Assembly (NCBI RefSeq): GCF_035621455.1
Contig: NZ_CP141823.1
Location: forward strand, 186,001-250,000
Length of the DNA stretch: 64,000 nucleotides
From: Vibrio natriegens NBRC 15636 = ATCC 14048 = DSM 759
Lineage (GTDB): Bacteria > Pseudomonadota > Gammaproteobacteria > Enterobacterales > Vibrionaceae
Direction of reading: 5' to 3'
The notes beneath the pieces are model-generated. The model worked only from the letters and a program-made list of their open reading frames with translations, did not search any database and was not told the origin of the DNA. The position numbers and the translations under genes are program-made. This document shows positions 9,599 to 18,856 of this stretch, in pieces. Each line of letters starts with the position of its first letter. Within the stretch, counting starts at the first letter, position 1.

Positions 9599-12500
9599 AT
9601 GTCTAGATTCTTTATACATCACCCAGTCTTTGCCTGGGTTATTGCTATTGTCGTGATGCTGGCTGGCTATTTTGGCTTGTCTAGCATGGCCATATCACAG
9701 TATCCAAATATTGCTCCGACGACGGTTCGTATTTCCGCAACCTATACCGGCGCAACCGCTAAAACGGTACAGAATTCAGTAACAACCGTCATTGAAGATG
9801 GCATGACTGGTTTAGATGGCTTGACTTACATGACGTCAACATCATCGTCTGGCAGTTCGTCCATTTCTCTCGTGTTTGATGGGAGCATTGAACCGGCTAT
9901 GGCTCAGGTCCAGGTTCAGAATAAACTACAGCTGGTACAGGCTTCTCTTCCTAGTACGGTTACAAGTACCGGTGTCAGTGTCACGCGTTCTACCTCATCA
10001 ATACTTTTGGTTGGTGCCTTAGTCGATGAATCAGACCGCTACTCTCAGGTAGAATTAGGCGATATTCTCGACCGTACGATCAAAGATCCTGTTCAGCGTA
10101 CATCTGGTGTTGGTTCCATCGATACCTTTTCTTCACCCTACGCGATGAGAATTTGGTTAGACCCAGATAAACTGCATAAATATGGATTAACTGCAAACGA
10201 TGTGACAGATTCGGTTTCTGATCAAAACAGCAATGTGTCTGTTGGGTCACTGGGATCTCTGCCTACCGAAAATGGGCAACAAATCACGGTGCCTCTGAAT
10301 GCTCAATCTCAGCTGTCGACGGTGAGAGAATTTGAAAAAATATCGTTATCTACCACCAGCGATGGATCTACCGTTTACCTGGGTGATGTCGCCAGAATAG
10401 AAATTAACTCTGAAGATCTCTCTTCGACTTCTCGCTTCAACGGAAAGCCAGCGGCTGGTTTTGGCGTGAATCTCGCGAATGGTGCAAACGCGGTCGATAC
10501 AGCAACAGCCGTTAGGGATAAACTAAGCACTCTATCTCACTCTTTGCCCAGTGGTGTAAAAGTCGTTTACCCCTACGATACTTCCCCTTTTGTCGAAGAA
10601 TCCATTAGTCAGGTTTACCACACTCTGGGAGAGGCGATTGTTCTGGTTTTTTTAGTTATCTTTGTTTTTCTGCAAAGTTGGAGAGCAACCATAATCCCCA
10701 CTATTGCAGTACCTGTCGTGCTTCTGGGTACATTCGGTATTCTTTCTGTTTTTGGTATGTCTGTTAACACCTTGTCTATGTTTGCATTGGTGCTCGCTAT
10801 CGGCCTGTTGGTGGATGACGCGATTGTCGTGGTTGAAAACGTAGAACGGGTGATGGAAGATGAGAAAATTGATGCCGTGACAGCTACCGAAAAAAGTATG
10901 AAAGAAATTTCGGGCGCATTAGTCGGCATTGTTCTTGTGCTTTCTGCAGTATTTTTACCAATGGCATTTATGTCGGGTTCAACGGGTGTTATCTATAAGC
11001 AGTTTTCCGTTACGATAATTTCCGCCATGGTTCTGTCGCTGTTCGTGGCTCTCATTCTGACACCGGCAATGTGTGCCAGTTTACTCAAACCCTCACATAG
11101 TCAGTCCGAGTTTATTGCCAGCAAATTATTTAATCAGGGTTTTGACCGATTAAACAACAAATACATCAGCGGCGTTGGTCATTTTATAACACGTCCAGTT
11201 CGTATGTTGCTGATATTGGCCGCAATCGTCGTCGCTATCGGTTTCACCTATCGAGTGCTCCCGTCGTCGTTTGTTCCGACAGAGGATCAGGGCGTAATGA
11301 TGGGAATGGTGACATTGCCGGAAACAGCCACCCAGGTACAAACGGAAGAAGCTCTCGAAAATATTGAGACGTATTTGCTCAATGACCAAAAAGATTATGT
11401 CGACGCTGTATTTTCTGCGGTGGGCTTTAGTTTTAATGGCTCTGGCCAAAACAGCGCCATGATGTTTATAAAACTTAAGGACTTTGAACAACGAAGCGAT
11501 ATGCCCGCAGGACAGATCGCTGCCAATGCGAACCAGCACTATTTGAACAACCGCATGGGGCAAATTATTTTCATGCAGCCCGCAGCGATACAAGGTATGG
11601 GTAACTCATCTGGCTTTGATTTTTATCTGGTTGATGATAATGGTAACGGTGCTGAGGCCTTACACAACGCGGCAGAAACACTAGTTCGCAATGCACAGCA
11701 AACTGAAGAAGTCAGTGGCCCTCGTGCCAGTTCTTCAGCAATGAAGTCTTCATTACAACTGAATATTGATCGTGAAAAGGCTCAATCGTTCGGGCTATCA
11801 CTTGCTGATATTAATTCAATGTTAACCACCATATTTTCCGGTAGTTATGTCAATGACTTCACGCTCAATGAAAAACTTCGTGAAGTGATCGTACAAGGTG
11901 ATTCACCATACCGAATGCAACCTGAAGACGTTTTCCGTTGGCACGCGGTCAACAGTGATGGTGAGGCCGTTCCTTTTCGCTCGTTCATGAGTCAGAGTTG
12001 GGAGCAAACCTCTTCAACGCTATATCGCTATGGTGGTACGAGCGCAATAGAAATAACAGGTGATGCAGCCGAAGGGGTTTCTACCGGTGAAGCCATGGAT
12101 CGCATGGAACAGTTAGTGTCGGAACTTCCTGGTAATTACGGCATTGCATGGGTAGGGTTATCGCTTCAGGAAAAAATGTCAGGCAGTCAGGAATCGATGC
12201 TTTATGCCTTATCGGTGTTAATTGTATTTCTTTGTCTTGCCGCACTGTATGAAAGTTGGTCTGTGCCATTTTCGGTGATGTTAGCCGTTCCTGTGGGGCT
12301 ACTTGGCGCACTCTGCGCTGCCTTACTTTTCGATCAGTCAAATGATGTCTATTTCAAAGTGGGCATGCTGACGACAATCGGACTAGCAGCCCGTAACGCA
12401 ATTTTAATCGTTGAATTTGCCGAAAGCCTGAAAGAACAAGGCTACTCTTTGGTTGAAGCCTCATTACAAGCAGCCAGGCAGCGTTTACGACCTATCTTAA

Positions 12501-12697
12501 TGACCACGTTAGCGTTTATGTTCGGTGTTTTGCCCCTCGCGATAGCAGCAGGTGCAGGTGCGAATGCTCAAAACTCTATTGGTATTGGTATGCTAGGTGG
12601 CATAATCTTTTCTGCCGTATTTGGCATATTTATGGCTCCGGTCTTCTACGTATCGGTTATGTCTGCCGTACAAAAGATCAGAAGTAAGGAGAAATAA
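9599..12697 (+). CDS. RND multidrug efflux pump (AcrB/MexB family)
   Basis: Inner-membrane pump of 1032 residues, the family's length. The N-terminus MSRFFIHHPVFAWVIAI starts helix 1, two large periplasmic loops alternate with helical bundles, and LVDDAIVVVENVERVM contains the paired aspartates of helix 4 used in proton relay. AARNAILIVEFAE marks the second bundle. The adaptor lies 8 bp upstream and the outer-membrane factor 1 bp downstream, so a full tripartite system is encoded. It is an HAE1-type drug/bile exporter by sequence; the true substrates are unknown. Confidence 0.95.
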   Translation: MSRFFIHHPVFAWVIAIVVMLAGYFGLSSMAISQYPNIAPTTVRISATYTGATAKTVQNSVTTVIEDGMTGLDGLTYMTSTSSSGSSSISLVFDGSIEPAMAQVQVQNKLQLVQASLPSTVTSTGVSVTRSTSSILLVGALVDESDRYSQVELGDILDRTIKDPVQRTSGVGSIDTFSSPYAMRIWLDPDKLHKYGLTANDVTDSVSDQNSNVSVGSLGSLPTENGQQITVPLNAQSQLSTVREFEKISLSTTSDGSTVYLGDVARIEINSEDLSSTSRFNGKPAAGFGVNLANGANAVDTATAVRDKLSTLSHSLPSGVKVVYPYDTSPFVEESISQVYHTLGEAIVLVFLVIFVFLQSWRATIIPTIAVPVVLLGTFGILSVFGMSVNTLSMFALVLAIGLLVDDAIVVVENVERVMEDEKIDAVTATEKSMKEISGALVGIVLVLSAVFLPMAFMSGSTGVIYKQFSVTIISAMVLSLFVALILTPAMCASLLKPSHSQSEFIASKLFNQGFDRLNNKYISGVGHFITRPVRMLLILAAIVVAIGFTYRVLPSSFVPTEDQGVMMGMVTLPETATQVQTEEALENIETYLLNDQKDYVDAVFSAVGFSFNGSGQNSAMMFIKLKDFEQRSDMPAGQIAANANQHYLNNRMGQIIFMQPAAIQGMGNSSGFDFYLVDDNGNGAEALHNAAETLVRNAQQTEEVSGPRASSSAMKSSLQLNIDREKAQSFGLSLADINSMLTTIFSGSYVNDFTLNEKLREVIVQGDSPYRMQPEDVFRWHAVNSDGEAVPFRSFMSQSWEQTSSTLYRYGGTSAIEITGDAAEGVSTGEAMDRMEQLVSELPGNYGIAWVGLSLQEKMSGSQESMLYALSVLIVFLCLAALYESWSVPFSVMLAVPVGLLGALCAALLFDQSNDVYFKVGMLTTIGLAARNAILIVEFAESLKEQGYSLVEASLQAARQRLRPILMTTLAFMFGVLPLAIAAGAGANAQNSIGIGMLGGIIFSAVFGIFMAPVFYVSVMSAVQKIRSKEK

Positions 12698-12698
12698 A

Positions 12699-14051
12699 AT
12701 GAATTTAATCAAATGTATCCCCATTTTATTTGTTGCTGGCTGCACGACTGTTGGTCCTGATTTTCAACAGCCAGACATTGATATCTCTCAGAGCTATATC
12801 GGTGTTGAACAAAATGCTCAACGCTCTGAACAATTGACGGTCAATGCGTGGTGGTTGGAGTTTAATGATCCGGTCCTCAATGGCTTGATAGAAAGAGGGC
12901 TAAAGCAGAATCTGGATATCGCAGCTGCAAAGGAAAGGATACGAGAAGCAGAAGCCGTCATGAGAACCACGGGGATCAATGCGCAGTTAGATGGTTCAGC
13001 TGATACCGATTACCTTCGCAGTGGTGGCGAAGGCACATCTACCGACAATGTTTCGACTACCAGCCTGAGTGCAACGTTCGTTATTGATCTGTTTGGTGGC
13101 ATAAGCCGGGAGCGAGAGGCAGCAATCGCTGACTTAGCTGCAGCTGAAGCTGACTTGGAAACAACCAGGCTCGCCTGGCTAGCTGACTTAGTTTCCGCTT
13201 ACTTAGATGCTCGCTATTATCAAAAGACACTGACACTGACCAACGAAACCATACGCTCCAGAATGGATACGGTCGATATCACTGACTTGCAGTATCGAGC
13301 AGGTGCTTCAACCGAATATGACTTAGTGAAAGCGCAAGCTTTACTTGAATCTGCCCGAGCTGACTATCCCGGTTACATAGCAAGCTTGAATGCGAATATT
13401 TTTTCGATAGCGACATTGCTCAATGAACCTGCAGATAAGATCATGCAAGAGGTGCAGCAGAACACTGTTGAGCAAAATATACCGTCTACTCCGGGCTATG
13501 GTGTGCCTGCTGATTTATTGCGTAACAGACCCGACATTCATTATTACGAGTCGCTACTTCATGCAGCAGTGGCCGACGTCGGCGTAGCTACTGCAGACAT
13601 GTACCCTTCTCTAACTTTAACCGGTGATATCAGTACTATCGATGGAGACGGAAGCTGGTCGTTTGGCCCGGCGCTTTCATTACCGATATTTAATCAAGGT
13701 GCACTGAGAGCGCAAAAGGATGTGAAACTGTCTGTAGCAAAACAAGCAGAAATAGATTGGCGTTCTGCAGTCATTGATGCCGTTGAAGATGTGCAAGTTT
13801 CTATATCGAATTTCACACAATATCAAACACAAAGTGACGCGTTAAAAAAATCATCCGATTTTTATTCCAAGGCATTGTTATTAGCACAGCAAAACTTCCG
13901 TGATGGGGCAATAACGTTATTGGACTTGCTCGATACGGATCGTTCTGCCGCATCAGCAAAAATTAGTGCTGCATCAGCAATAAACGAAACGACCAAAGAA
14001 TGGGTTACCTTGCAAATTGCCATGGGTGCGGGCTCAAAAGTCATAGAGTAA
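12699..14051 (+). CDS. RND efflux outer-membrane factor, lipoprotein (NodT/OprM family)
   Basis: TolC-like trimeric channel subunit of 450 residues. The start at 12699 follows AAGGAG and gives a lipoprotein signal with the lipobox LFVAGC, so Cys17 would be lipidated. A longer frame from 12621 only overlaps the pump gene. Two tandem outer-membrane-efflux repeats are visible (NAWWLEFNDPVLNGLIERGL early, and the second half from about residue 250 with NRPDIHYYESLLHAA). It follows the pump with one base between stop and start and is terminated by a 14-bp stem at 14098-14146. Confidence 0.93.
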   Translation: MNLIKCIPILFVAGCTTVGPDFQQPDIDISQSYIGVEQNAQRSEQLTVNAWWLEFNDPVLNGLIERGLKQNLDIAAAKERIREAEAVMRTTGINAQLDGSADTDYLRSGGEGTSTDNVSTTSLSATFVIDLFGGISREREAAIADLAAAEADLETTRLAWLADLVSAYLDARYYQKTLTLTNETIRSRMDTVDITDLQYRAGASTEYDLVKAQALLESARADYPGYIASLNANIFSIATLLNEPADKIMQEVQQNTVEQNIPSTPGYGVPADLLRNRPDIHYYESLLHAAVADVGVATADMYPSLTLTGDISTIDGDGSWSFGPALSLPIFNQGALRAQKDVKLSVAKQAEIDWRSAVIDAVEDVQVSISNFTQYQTQSDALKKSSDFYSKALLLAQQNFRDGAITLLDLLDTDRSAASAKISAASAINETTKEWVTLQIAMGAGSKVIE

Positions 14052-14097
14052 AGCTACAACTTGCGGTTGTATAAAATATCACTTTATAGTTCTAATT

Positions 14098-14146
14098 ATC
14101 ACTTTATGGTTGCATCAACAATTCTGTTAAAAAACCATAAAGTGAT
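14098..14146 (+). terminator. Terminator of the RND operon
   Basis: ATCACTTTATGGTT (14098-14111) pairs perfectly with AACCATAAAGTGAT (14133-14146), followed by ATTTTTAATT. A near copy of the left arm (ATCACTTTATAGTT) occurs about 10 bases earlier. From here to the IS end at 14422 nothing else can be supported apart from a small ATTACT/AGTAAT palindrome near 14300 and a possible gene remnant at 14380-14421. Confidence 0.75.
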
Positions 14147-14438
14147 ATTTTTAATTCCCTAATAATCAATTCCTTACCCAAAACATAACCATATATTGAT
14201 ATCGTCTAACCCAATCATAAGTTGATATTTTTGTGATACTAATCTTTAAGACTCCAAGATGTAGCAAGAACTTGACTTGCAAAAAATAGTTCTATTACTT
14301 TCCAATAGTAATATGTAAACCGACAAAATCTTTTGGTAGTGAAAGTACGACGGAATCGCTTGGTGATAACACGCTAAAGTTAAGTATCATAAATCTGAAA
14401 TGGACAGCGTTTTAGAACTGGTGACCTGCCCCCGAGAA

Positions 14439-15317
14439 CTAATCCAAAACTTCATTAGTAATGCTTGTTAAATTACCGCTGTTTCGTGCCGTTCTTGTTG
14501 TCGCAGCAAACTCAGAAGGAGTTAAGTAACCCAGAGCTGAGTGGGGGCGATTTTCATTGTAATCCATTCGCCAGAGGCTGATTAGGTCACGAGCATGACT
14601 CAAATCCCTAAACCAGTGCTCGTTTAAACATTCATCTCTGAACTTACCATTAAAACTTTCAATATAAGCATTTTGTGTCGGTTTTCCTGCTTGGATTAAT
14701 TTTAAAATCACACCATGCTGATAAGCCCATTGGTCAAGCGCTTTCCCTGTAAATTCTGGGCCTTGATCCGTTCGAATTGCTTCTGGATAACCTCGAAACG
14801 CAGCGATAGACTCCAGCGTGATCACAACTTCATCCCCCGAGATCCCCGTAGCAACAGGAATATCTAGGCACTCCTTTGTGTAGTCATCCACAATCGTCAG
14901 GCATTTAATCCGTCTGCCGTTACTGAGCGCATCCATCACAAAGTCCATAGACCAAGTGTGATTTGGTACTGAGGGAAGCAAGAGAGGCTCTCGCTCAACA
15001 CACTGTGATTTTCTACGTCTCCGTTTGCTGACCGTTAAGCCTAATTCGCAGTACAAGCGATAAACTCGCTTATGGTTAACATCAAAACCTTCTCGTTTCA
15101 GCAAGCGATGGATTCGACGATAACCAAATCGACGTCGTTCCAATGCCAACTCTTTTATACGAGCCTGAAGCTTATCATCTTCGCGATTAGCTTGAGGTTG
15201 ATATCGCAGTGACGCGCGTTGAATACCGACGAGCAGACAGGCTCTGCGTTCTGAAAGCTGGGTGCCTTTCTGAATGATTTTAACAGCCTTGCGCTTGTCC
15301 TCGACGGTCAGTACTTT
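14439..15317 (-). CDS. IS3-family transposase OrfB (by -1 frameshift from OrfA)
   Basis: Catalytic part of the transposase. The frame is open from about 15317, where CCAAAAG overlaps the end of orfA and would allow a -1 slip, down to the stop at 14439. No ATG exists in its first 50 codons, and the first possible start inside is a TTG at 15149. The order is HTH_21-like segment, then an rve integrase core with WSMDFVMDA, RTDQGPEFTG and YIESFNGKFRDE, which carry the D, D and E of the catalytic triad. All are present. Confidence 0.88.
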   Translation of the reverse strand, partial: KVLTVEDKRKAVKIIQKGTQLSERRACLLVGIQRASLRYQPQANREDDKLQARIKELALERRRFGYRRIHRLLKREGFDVNHKRVYRLYCELGLTVSKRRRRKSQCVEREPLLLPSVPNHTWSMDFVMDALSNGRRIKCLTIVDDYTKECLDIPVATGISGDEVVITLESIAAFRGYPEAIRTDQGPEFTGKALDQWAYQHGVILKLIQAGKPTQNAYIESFNGKFRDECLNEHWFRDLSHARDLISLWRMDYNENRPHSALGYLTPSEFAATTRTARNSGNLTSITNEVLD

Positions 15318-15571
15318 TGGCTAAGAGCGATTTTCAGGGCTTCTGCATCCAGCAACGTCTTAGCCAGCAGCTTTTTGAGCCGAGCGTTCTCGTCTTCCAG
15401 TGCCTTAAGGCGACGGGCTTCAGAGACATCCAGTCCTGCGTATTTTTTGCGCCATGTATAAAACGTCGCATCCGATATCCCATGCTTGCGGCAAAGCTCT
15501 CGGGCGGGAATACCTGCTTCCGCTTCCTTTAAAATGGCAATGATTTGTTGTTCATTGAATCGCTTTTTCAT
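15308..15571 (-). CDS. IS3-family transposase OrfA
   Basis: Small HTH protein of about 87 residues (MKKRFNEQQIIAILKEAEAG) of the HTH_8 type, with a leucine-zipper-like end (ALEDENARLKKLLAKTLLD). The ATG at 15571 has AAGGAG nine bases upstream; earlier ATGs at 15577 and 15580 sit too close to it. The stop at 15308 overlaps the orfB frame, giving the IS3 frameshift arrangement. Confidence 0.9.
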   Translation of the reverse strand: MKKRFNEQQIIAILKEAEAGIPARELCRKHGISDATFYTWRKKYAGLDVSEARRLKALEDENARLKKLLAKTLLDAEALKIALSQKY

Positions 15572-15640
15572 GTTCATCATCTCCTTGGTTGGATGAACAT
15601 TACTAAGTGTAGACTGGACTAGATTAAGGGGAGCAGGTCA

Positions 15641-16207
15641 GTTGTACTTCGATTGTTTTTTTAATCCAGACACGCTCATATTGGTTAACTCAGCGAATTG
15701 TTTTTGAGTAAGGTGATCAGTCCCAAAGTAATCACTTAACAAATGAGATGGCGTGTGAATATTGATATGTTGTCGCATGATTTCGAGCGACTGATTTTCT
15801 ACAGATGAGAGTAAAACTCGTAGCACACTTCTCCAAGCTAAATCCGAAATCTGCCTGGATTGAAGATCACTTTCAATCAAGATCACGGCATCATCAAGAT
15901 TAAAATGTTGCAACGAAAAACTGAAAAATTCGAAGCCAGAAATCAGTTCAAGTTGGTCTGGTTTTGATAAAACAGCGCGGTAAATTTGATCACATTGAAT
16001 CGCATTAATTGCTTCCAAACCTACCTGAACTTTATCGAACTTAAACACCATTGAATGAAAAAAATTGAAGGCATCGAGAGCCTCTGGGTGAACTCGAGTG
16101 GATAAGTTTTTCTTCTTAGATTTTGCTAATAACGTTGCCACTTCATACCTAATATCTAAAATAAAGGTACCAAAAGTGTCTTGTTCACAACTATGAATTG
16201 GTACCAT
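15641..16207 (-). pseudogene. Unknown gene truncated by the IS3 element
   Basis: An open frame of 189 codons starts at the ATG at 16207 and runs exactly into the IS end. Its TGA stop (15640-15638) consists of IS bases. I do not recognise the family. The protein is mostly helical, with a C-terminal HTH-like stretch (LTQKQFAELTNMSVSGLKKQ), so a DNA-binding role is possible. If the IS is removed without a duplication, the frame continues at 14421 for 13 codons (PVLKRC...) to a TAA at 14380-14382, so only a short tail may be missing. It sits between the IS and a tRNA scar, that is, in accessory DNA. Confidence 0.6.
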
Positions 16208-16324
16208 AGTTAACTTTAATATGGCATTAAATGGTGTTAATGTAAATTGAAAAAATAGTCTTAAACCCTTATCTAATAAAGATTTTATTGTTTAACCAAG
16301 GCTTACTTTTCACTAGGGTTACAT

Positions 16325-16369
<45 letters not shown>

Positions 16370-16509
16370 AGCTTTCTTGCTTAAGTTTTAAATCCTATTG
16401 TTCACCATTCCCAACAAAGCACTTGATTTACTGTCAGTAACGTCATCATGACAATCTAGCTTTAATCATATTATCCAAAACCGATACGCTCCATAGAACA
16501 AAATTGCAT

Positions 16510-16538
16510 AAAAAAGCCACTCTCACGACAAGAATGGC
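16510..16538 (-). terminator. Terminator downstream of nifF
   Basis: On the minus strand GCCATTCT (16538-16531) pairs with AGAGTGGC (16523-16516), with one G-U pair and a 7-base loop, followed directly by TTTTTT. It would end nifF and rnf-nifF transcripts about 90 bp after the nifF stop. Confidence 0.75.
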
Positions 16539-16630
16539 GTTGTGCCTATGACAGTTAAGTTCGGCAAAATAACAAAAAACCACAAGCTATCAGTTAATTA
16601 CTGATATTGGGTTAATAGCTTTATTTTTAT

Positions 16631-17167
16631 TCATAGCTCCATTTCAGCTTTAATCTGCTCAACCCAACCTGCAATACGCTGCTCAGTCAGACTTGATTGA
16701 TTATCTTTGTCGATCACTAACCCGACAAAGTCATCGCCGTCAACCGCATTAGAGGCCGTAAACTCGTACCCTTCTGTGGGCCAAAAACCAACCATCTCTG
16801 CACCGCAGTTGGCGACATGATCATATAGCTCACCAAGTGCATCCACAAATTCGTTGCTGTAACCAACCTGATCGCCCAATCCATATAGCGCAACTTTTTT
16901 TCCCGATAGATCCATGTCCGAGAAGTTGGGTAGAAACTCTTCCCAGCTCTCTTCTTGGCAATCTGCTGATAGTCCTGGAAGTTGTCCCTCTCCTAACGTT
17001 GGCGTACCGAGAATCAGATAGTCATAACTGGCAAATTCATCGGCGTCGACGCGATTAATGTTTTTCGGTTTATCCGCAACCTCGTCACCAAGTTGTTTTT
17101 GGATCAACTTGGCCATTTTGCGAGTGCTGCCCATATCAGTACCAAAGAAAATTCCCACTTTGCTCAT
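16631..17167 (-). CDS. nifF: Nitrogenase-associated flavodoxin NifF
   Basis: Long-chain flavodoxin of 178 residues that donates electrons to the nitrogenase Fe protein. The start at 17167 (MSKVGIFFGTDMGSTRKMAK) has AAGGAG upstream. FFGTDMGSTRKMAK is the FMN phosphate-binding loop, TPTLGEGQLPG the 60s FMN loop and YGLGDQVGYSNEF the 90s loop. It has its own sigma-54 promoter and NifA site in the 136-bp gap after rnfH. Electron donors to it may be the Rnf complex encoded upstream, since no nifJ is seen in the window. Confidence 0.95.
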   Translation of the reverse strand: MSKVGIFFGTDMGSTRKMAKLIQKQLGDEVADKPKNINRVDADEFASYDYLILGTPTLGEGQLPGLSADCQEESWEEFLPNFSDMDLSGKKVALYGLGDQVGYSNEFVDALGELYDHVANCGAEMVGFWPTEGYEFTASNAVDGDDFVGLVIDKDNQSSLTEQRIAGWVEQIKAEMEL

Positions 17168-17210
17168 AATTAGCTCCTTGCTTAAATTTTTGTCATGGCA
17201 GGGATACGCT

Positions 17211-17224
17211 GCAAAATATCTACC
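17211..17224 (-). promoter_or_regulatory. Sigma-54 promoter of nifF
   Basis: On the minus strand TGGTAGATATTTTGCA has GG (17224-17223) and GC (17212-17211) exactly 10 bases apart, near the consensus TGGCAC-N5-TTGCA. The -12 GC is about 44 bp from the nifF ATG. Confidence 0.85.
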
Positions 17225-17286
17225 ACACATTTAGTTCTATATTTTCAATAAGTTAAAAATTTCCTTTCAAACAATGTCTGACCTAA

Positions 17287-17302
17287 TGTCGCAAAGGTGA
17301 CA
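17287..17302 (-). promoter_or_regulatory. NifA upstream activator site for nifF
   Basis: TGT-CGCAAAGGTG-ACA fits the NifA site TGT-N10-ACA. It lies 63 bp upstream of the -24 element and touches the end of rnfH. Confidence 0.8.
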
Positions 17303-17303
17303 A

Positions 17304-17570
17304 TTAATCGTCATCATCCTCATCTTCGTCGTCGTCAGGCTGCCAAATTAACGGGCGATATATTTCCACACGGTCACCTTCTTTTAGCTCACTATCCAAC
17401 TTTGTGGATTTGCCAAAAATACCCACTTTTTGTTTGTCGAGATCGATAGCGGGAAACATATCTAGAATATTCGAAACCTGAATAGCGCTAAGTACGGTTG
17501 CGCTATGGTCAACATCGACCGACAACCATACCTGTTCATCCGGTAAGGCGTAGACCACACTTACTTTCAT
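17304..17570 (-). CDS. rnfH: RnfH-family ubiquitin-like protein
   Basis: Small soluble protein of 88 residues with a beta-grasp (ubiquitin-like) fold, found with nif-linked rnf operons. The segment GDRVEIYRPLI is the family signature. It starts 2 bp after the rnfE stop and is the last gene of rnfABCDGEH. Its role is unknown; a part in Rnf assembly or maturation has been proposed for nif systems. Unusual here is the all-acidic tail DDDEDEDDDD, which contrasts with the very basic tail of RnfC in the same operon. Confidence 0.88.
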   Translation of the reverse strand: MKVSVVYALPDEQVWLSVDVDHSATVLSAIQVSNILDMFPAIDLDKQKVGIFGKSTKLDSELKEGDRVEIYRPLIWQPDDDEDEDDDD

Positions 17571-17572
17571 AG

Positions 17573-18253
17573 TTACCCCCTAGTGCTATGTGCTAACGCT
17601 GGCGTTGTGTTTGCCACCATGGATTCGTATTTCTGTTTTAACGCCAGAACCAAGCCCAAAACCAGAAAGCCTCCCGGCGGCAAAATAACCAACAACACCC
17701 CTTGGTAATCATCAATAATGACCATTTCCAGAAACGCAAAACGTTCGCCCAAAAGAAGATGCGCATTGCTAAACAAGGTTCCACTACCGAGAATTTCGCG
17801 TATCGCGCCGAGCATAGTCAGTACCCAAGTAAAGCCTAACCCCATAAACAGACCATCCACGATAGAGGGCATGACAGCGCTTCTACTGGCAAACGATTCG
17901 ACACGCCCGAGGATGGCGCAGTTTGTAACAATCAACGGTATAAATAGACCGAGAACTTTGTGAAGAGAATGGAGGTAGGCGTTCAGCAATGCATCGGTCA
18001 GCGTGACAAGTGTGGCGATGATGATGACATTCACTGGAATACGTACGGTTTTGCTGATGACACCTTTCGCCATCGAGTTAAGCGTATTTGCCGCAACCAT
18101 CACGACCATAGTGGCCAGGCCAAGACCAAGGCCGTTCGTCGCACTGCTGGTTACGGCGAGTAAAGGACAAAGCGCAAGGGACTGCTTGAGTACAATGTTA
18201 TTGCCCCATAAACCTTGTGACATAGTGCTTTTGTACTGGTTTGATTCACTCAT
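17573..18253 (-). CDS. rnfE: Electron transport complex subunit RnfE
   Basis: Integral membrane subunit of Rnf, paralogous to RnfA, of 226 residues with about six helices. The start at 18253 (MSESNQYKSTMSQGLWGNNI) is used because the family begins here and AAGGAGCG precedes it; a longer frame to 18277 only overlaps rnfG. LCPLLAVTSSATNGLGLG and the TNCAILGRVE segment hold the conserved cysteines shared with RnfA. It overlaps rnfG by 8 bp. Confidence 0.95.
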   Translation of the reverse strand: MSESNQYKSTMSQGLWGNNIVLKQSLALCPLLAVTSSATNGLGLGLATMVVMVAANTLNSMAKGVISKTVRIPVNVIIIATLVTLTDALLNAYLHSLHKVLGLFIPLIVTNCAILGRVESFASRSAVMPSIVDGLFMGLGFTWVLTMLGAIREILGSGTLFSNAHLLLGERFAFLEMVIIDDYQGVLLVILPPGGFLVLGLVLALKQKYESMVANTTPALAHSTRG

Positions 18254-18854
18254 TGTTCGCTCCTTGATAAGATTCAAGCGCTAGCAACGCCTGATGCACG
18301 CCTTTTACTACGGCTCTCGGTGTAATTGTTGCGCCGCTAAATTGGTCAAAATCACCCCCATCCTTTTTCACCGCCCACACACCTGTGCTCTCTAAAGTGC
18401 GTTTGGCAAAACTGAGTATCCAACTGCTTTTTTCCGCTTCGATTTTGTCACCCAGTCCTGGCGTCTCACTGTGACTGATGATTCGAACGCCGATAATCTC
18501 ACCACTGATTTTTAAGCCGATAAGAAAGCGGATCGTGCCACTGTATCCTTCCTGCTCACCCCGGATCACCCAGTTAATCAGTTGCTGATTTTCATCTTCC
18601 ACTCGATACAGTTCGAATAACTTACCTTCAAATTCGATTAGCTGGCGGTTCGAAAACACGTCATTCGCATAAGGTTGTCCCGCCAGCACCTCCCTCAATA
18701 GCGCGTTCTGATCTTCTAAGATACGCTGAGAGATGATTGGCTTTGTCGCCCAATTCGTAACAAACAAAAGTAATGCAGCGAGCGCACATGCACTGGAAAG
18801 CAATATGATTTGATACGAAATACGCTCTTTAAATGGCTGTAATCTGACTTCCAT
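18246..18854 (-). CDS. rnfG: Electron transport complex subunit RnfG
   Basis: Periplasmic flavoprotein subunit of 202 residues with one N-terminal anchor (residues about 15-38). SGATITPRAV carries the Thr that receives covalent FMN in the S(T)GATxT motif, preceded by the conserved HSETPGLGDKI. It lies between rnfD (2 bp gap) and rnfE (8 bp overlap), the standard order. Confidence 0.94.
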   Translation of the reverse strand: MEVRLQPFKERISYQIILLSSACALAALLLFVTNWATKPIISQRILEDQNALLREVLAGQPYANDVFSNRQLIEFEGKLFELYRVEDENQQLINWVIRGEQEGYSGTIRFLIGLKISGEIIGVRIISHSETPGLGDKIEAEKSSWILSFAKRTLESTGVWAVKKDGGDFDQFSGATITPRAVVKGVHQALLALESYQGANNE

Positions 18855-18856
18855 GA

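Larger units (their letters stand above)
14422..15640 (-). mobile_element. IS3-family insertion sequence, 1219 bp
   Basis: The ends are TGACCTGCCCCC (14422) and, on the other strand from 15640, TGACCTGCTCCCC, imperfect terminal inverted repeats. Inside lie orfA and a frameshifted orfB with a DDE transposase, the standard IS3 layout. Flanking bases (GAACTGG on the left, GTTGTAC on the right) show no target duplication, so an adjacent deletion or older rearrangement is possible. The right end supplies the stop codon of the interrupted gene at 15641-16207. Both open frames look intact, so the copy may be active. Confidence 0.9.

Noticed and set aside
11150..11593. 147-codon open frame on the minus strand inside the RND pump gene
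   Set aside because: It is antisense to a full-length, clearly recognisable AcrB-type gene and shows no family features.
14041..14421. Repeats of ATCACTTTAT as a CRISPR-like or operator array
   Set aside because: There are only two direct copies plus the terminator's inverted arm, without spacers of regular length; best read as a terminator with a partial duplication.
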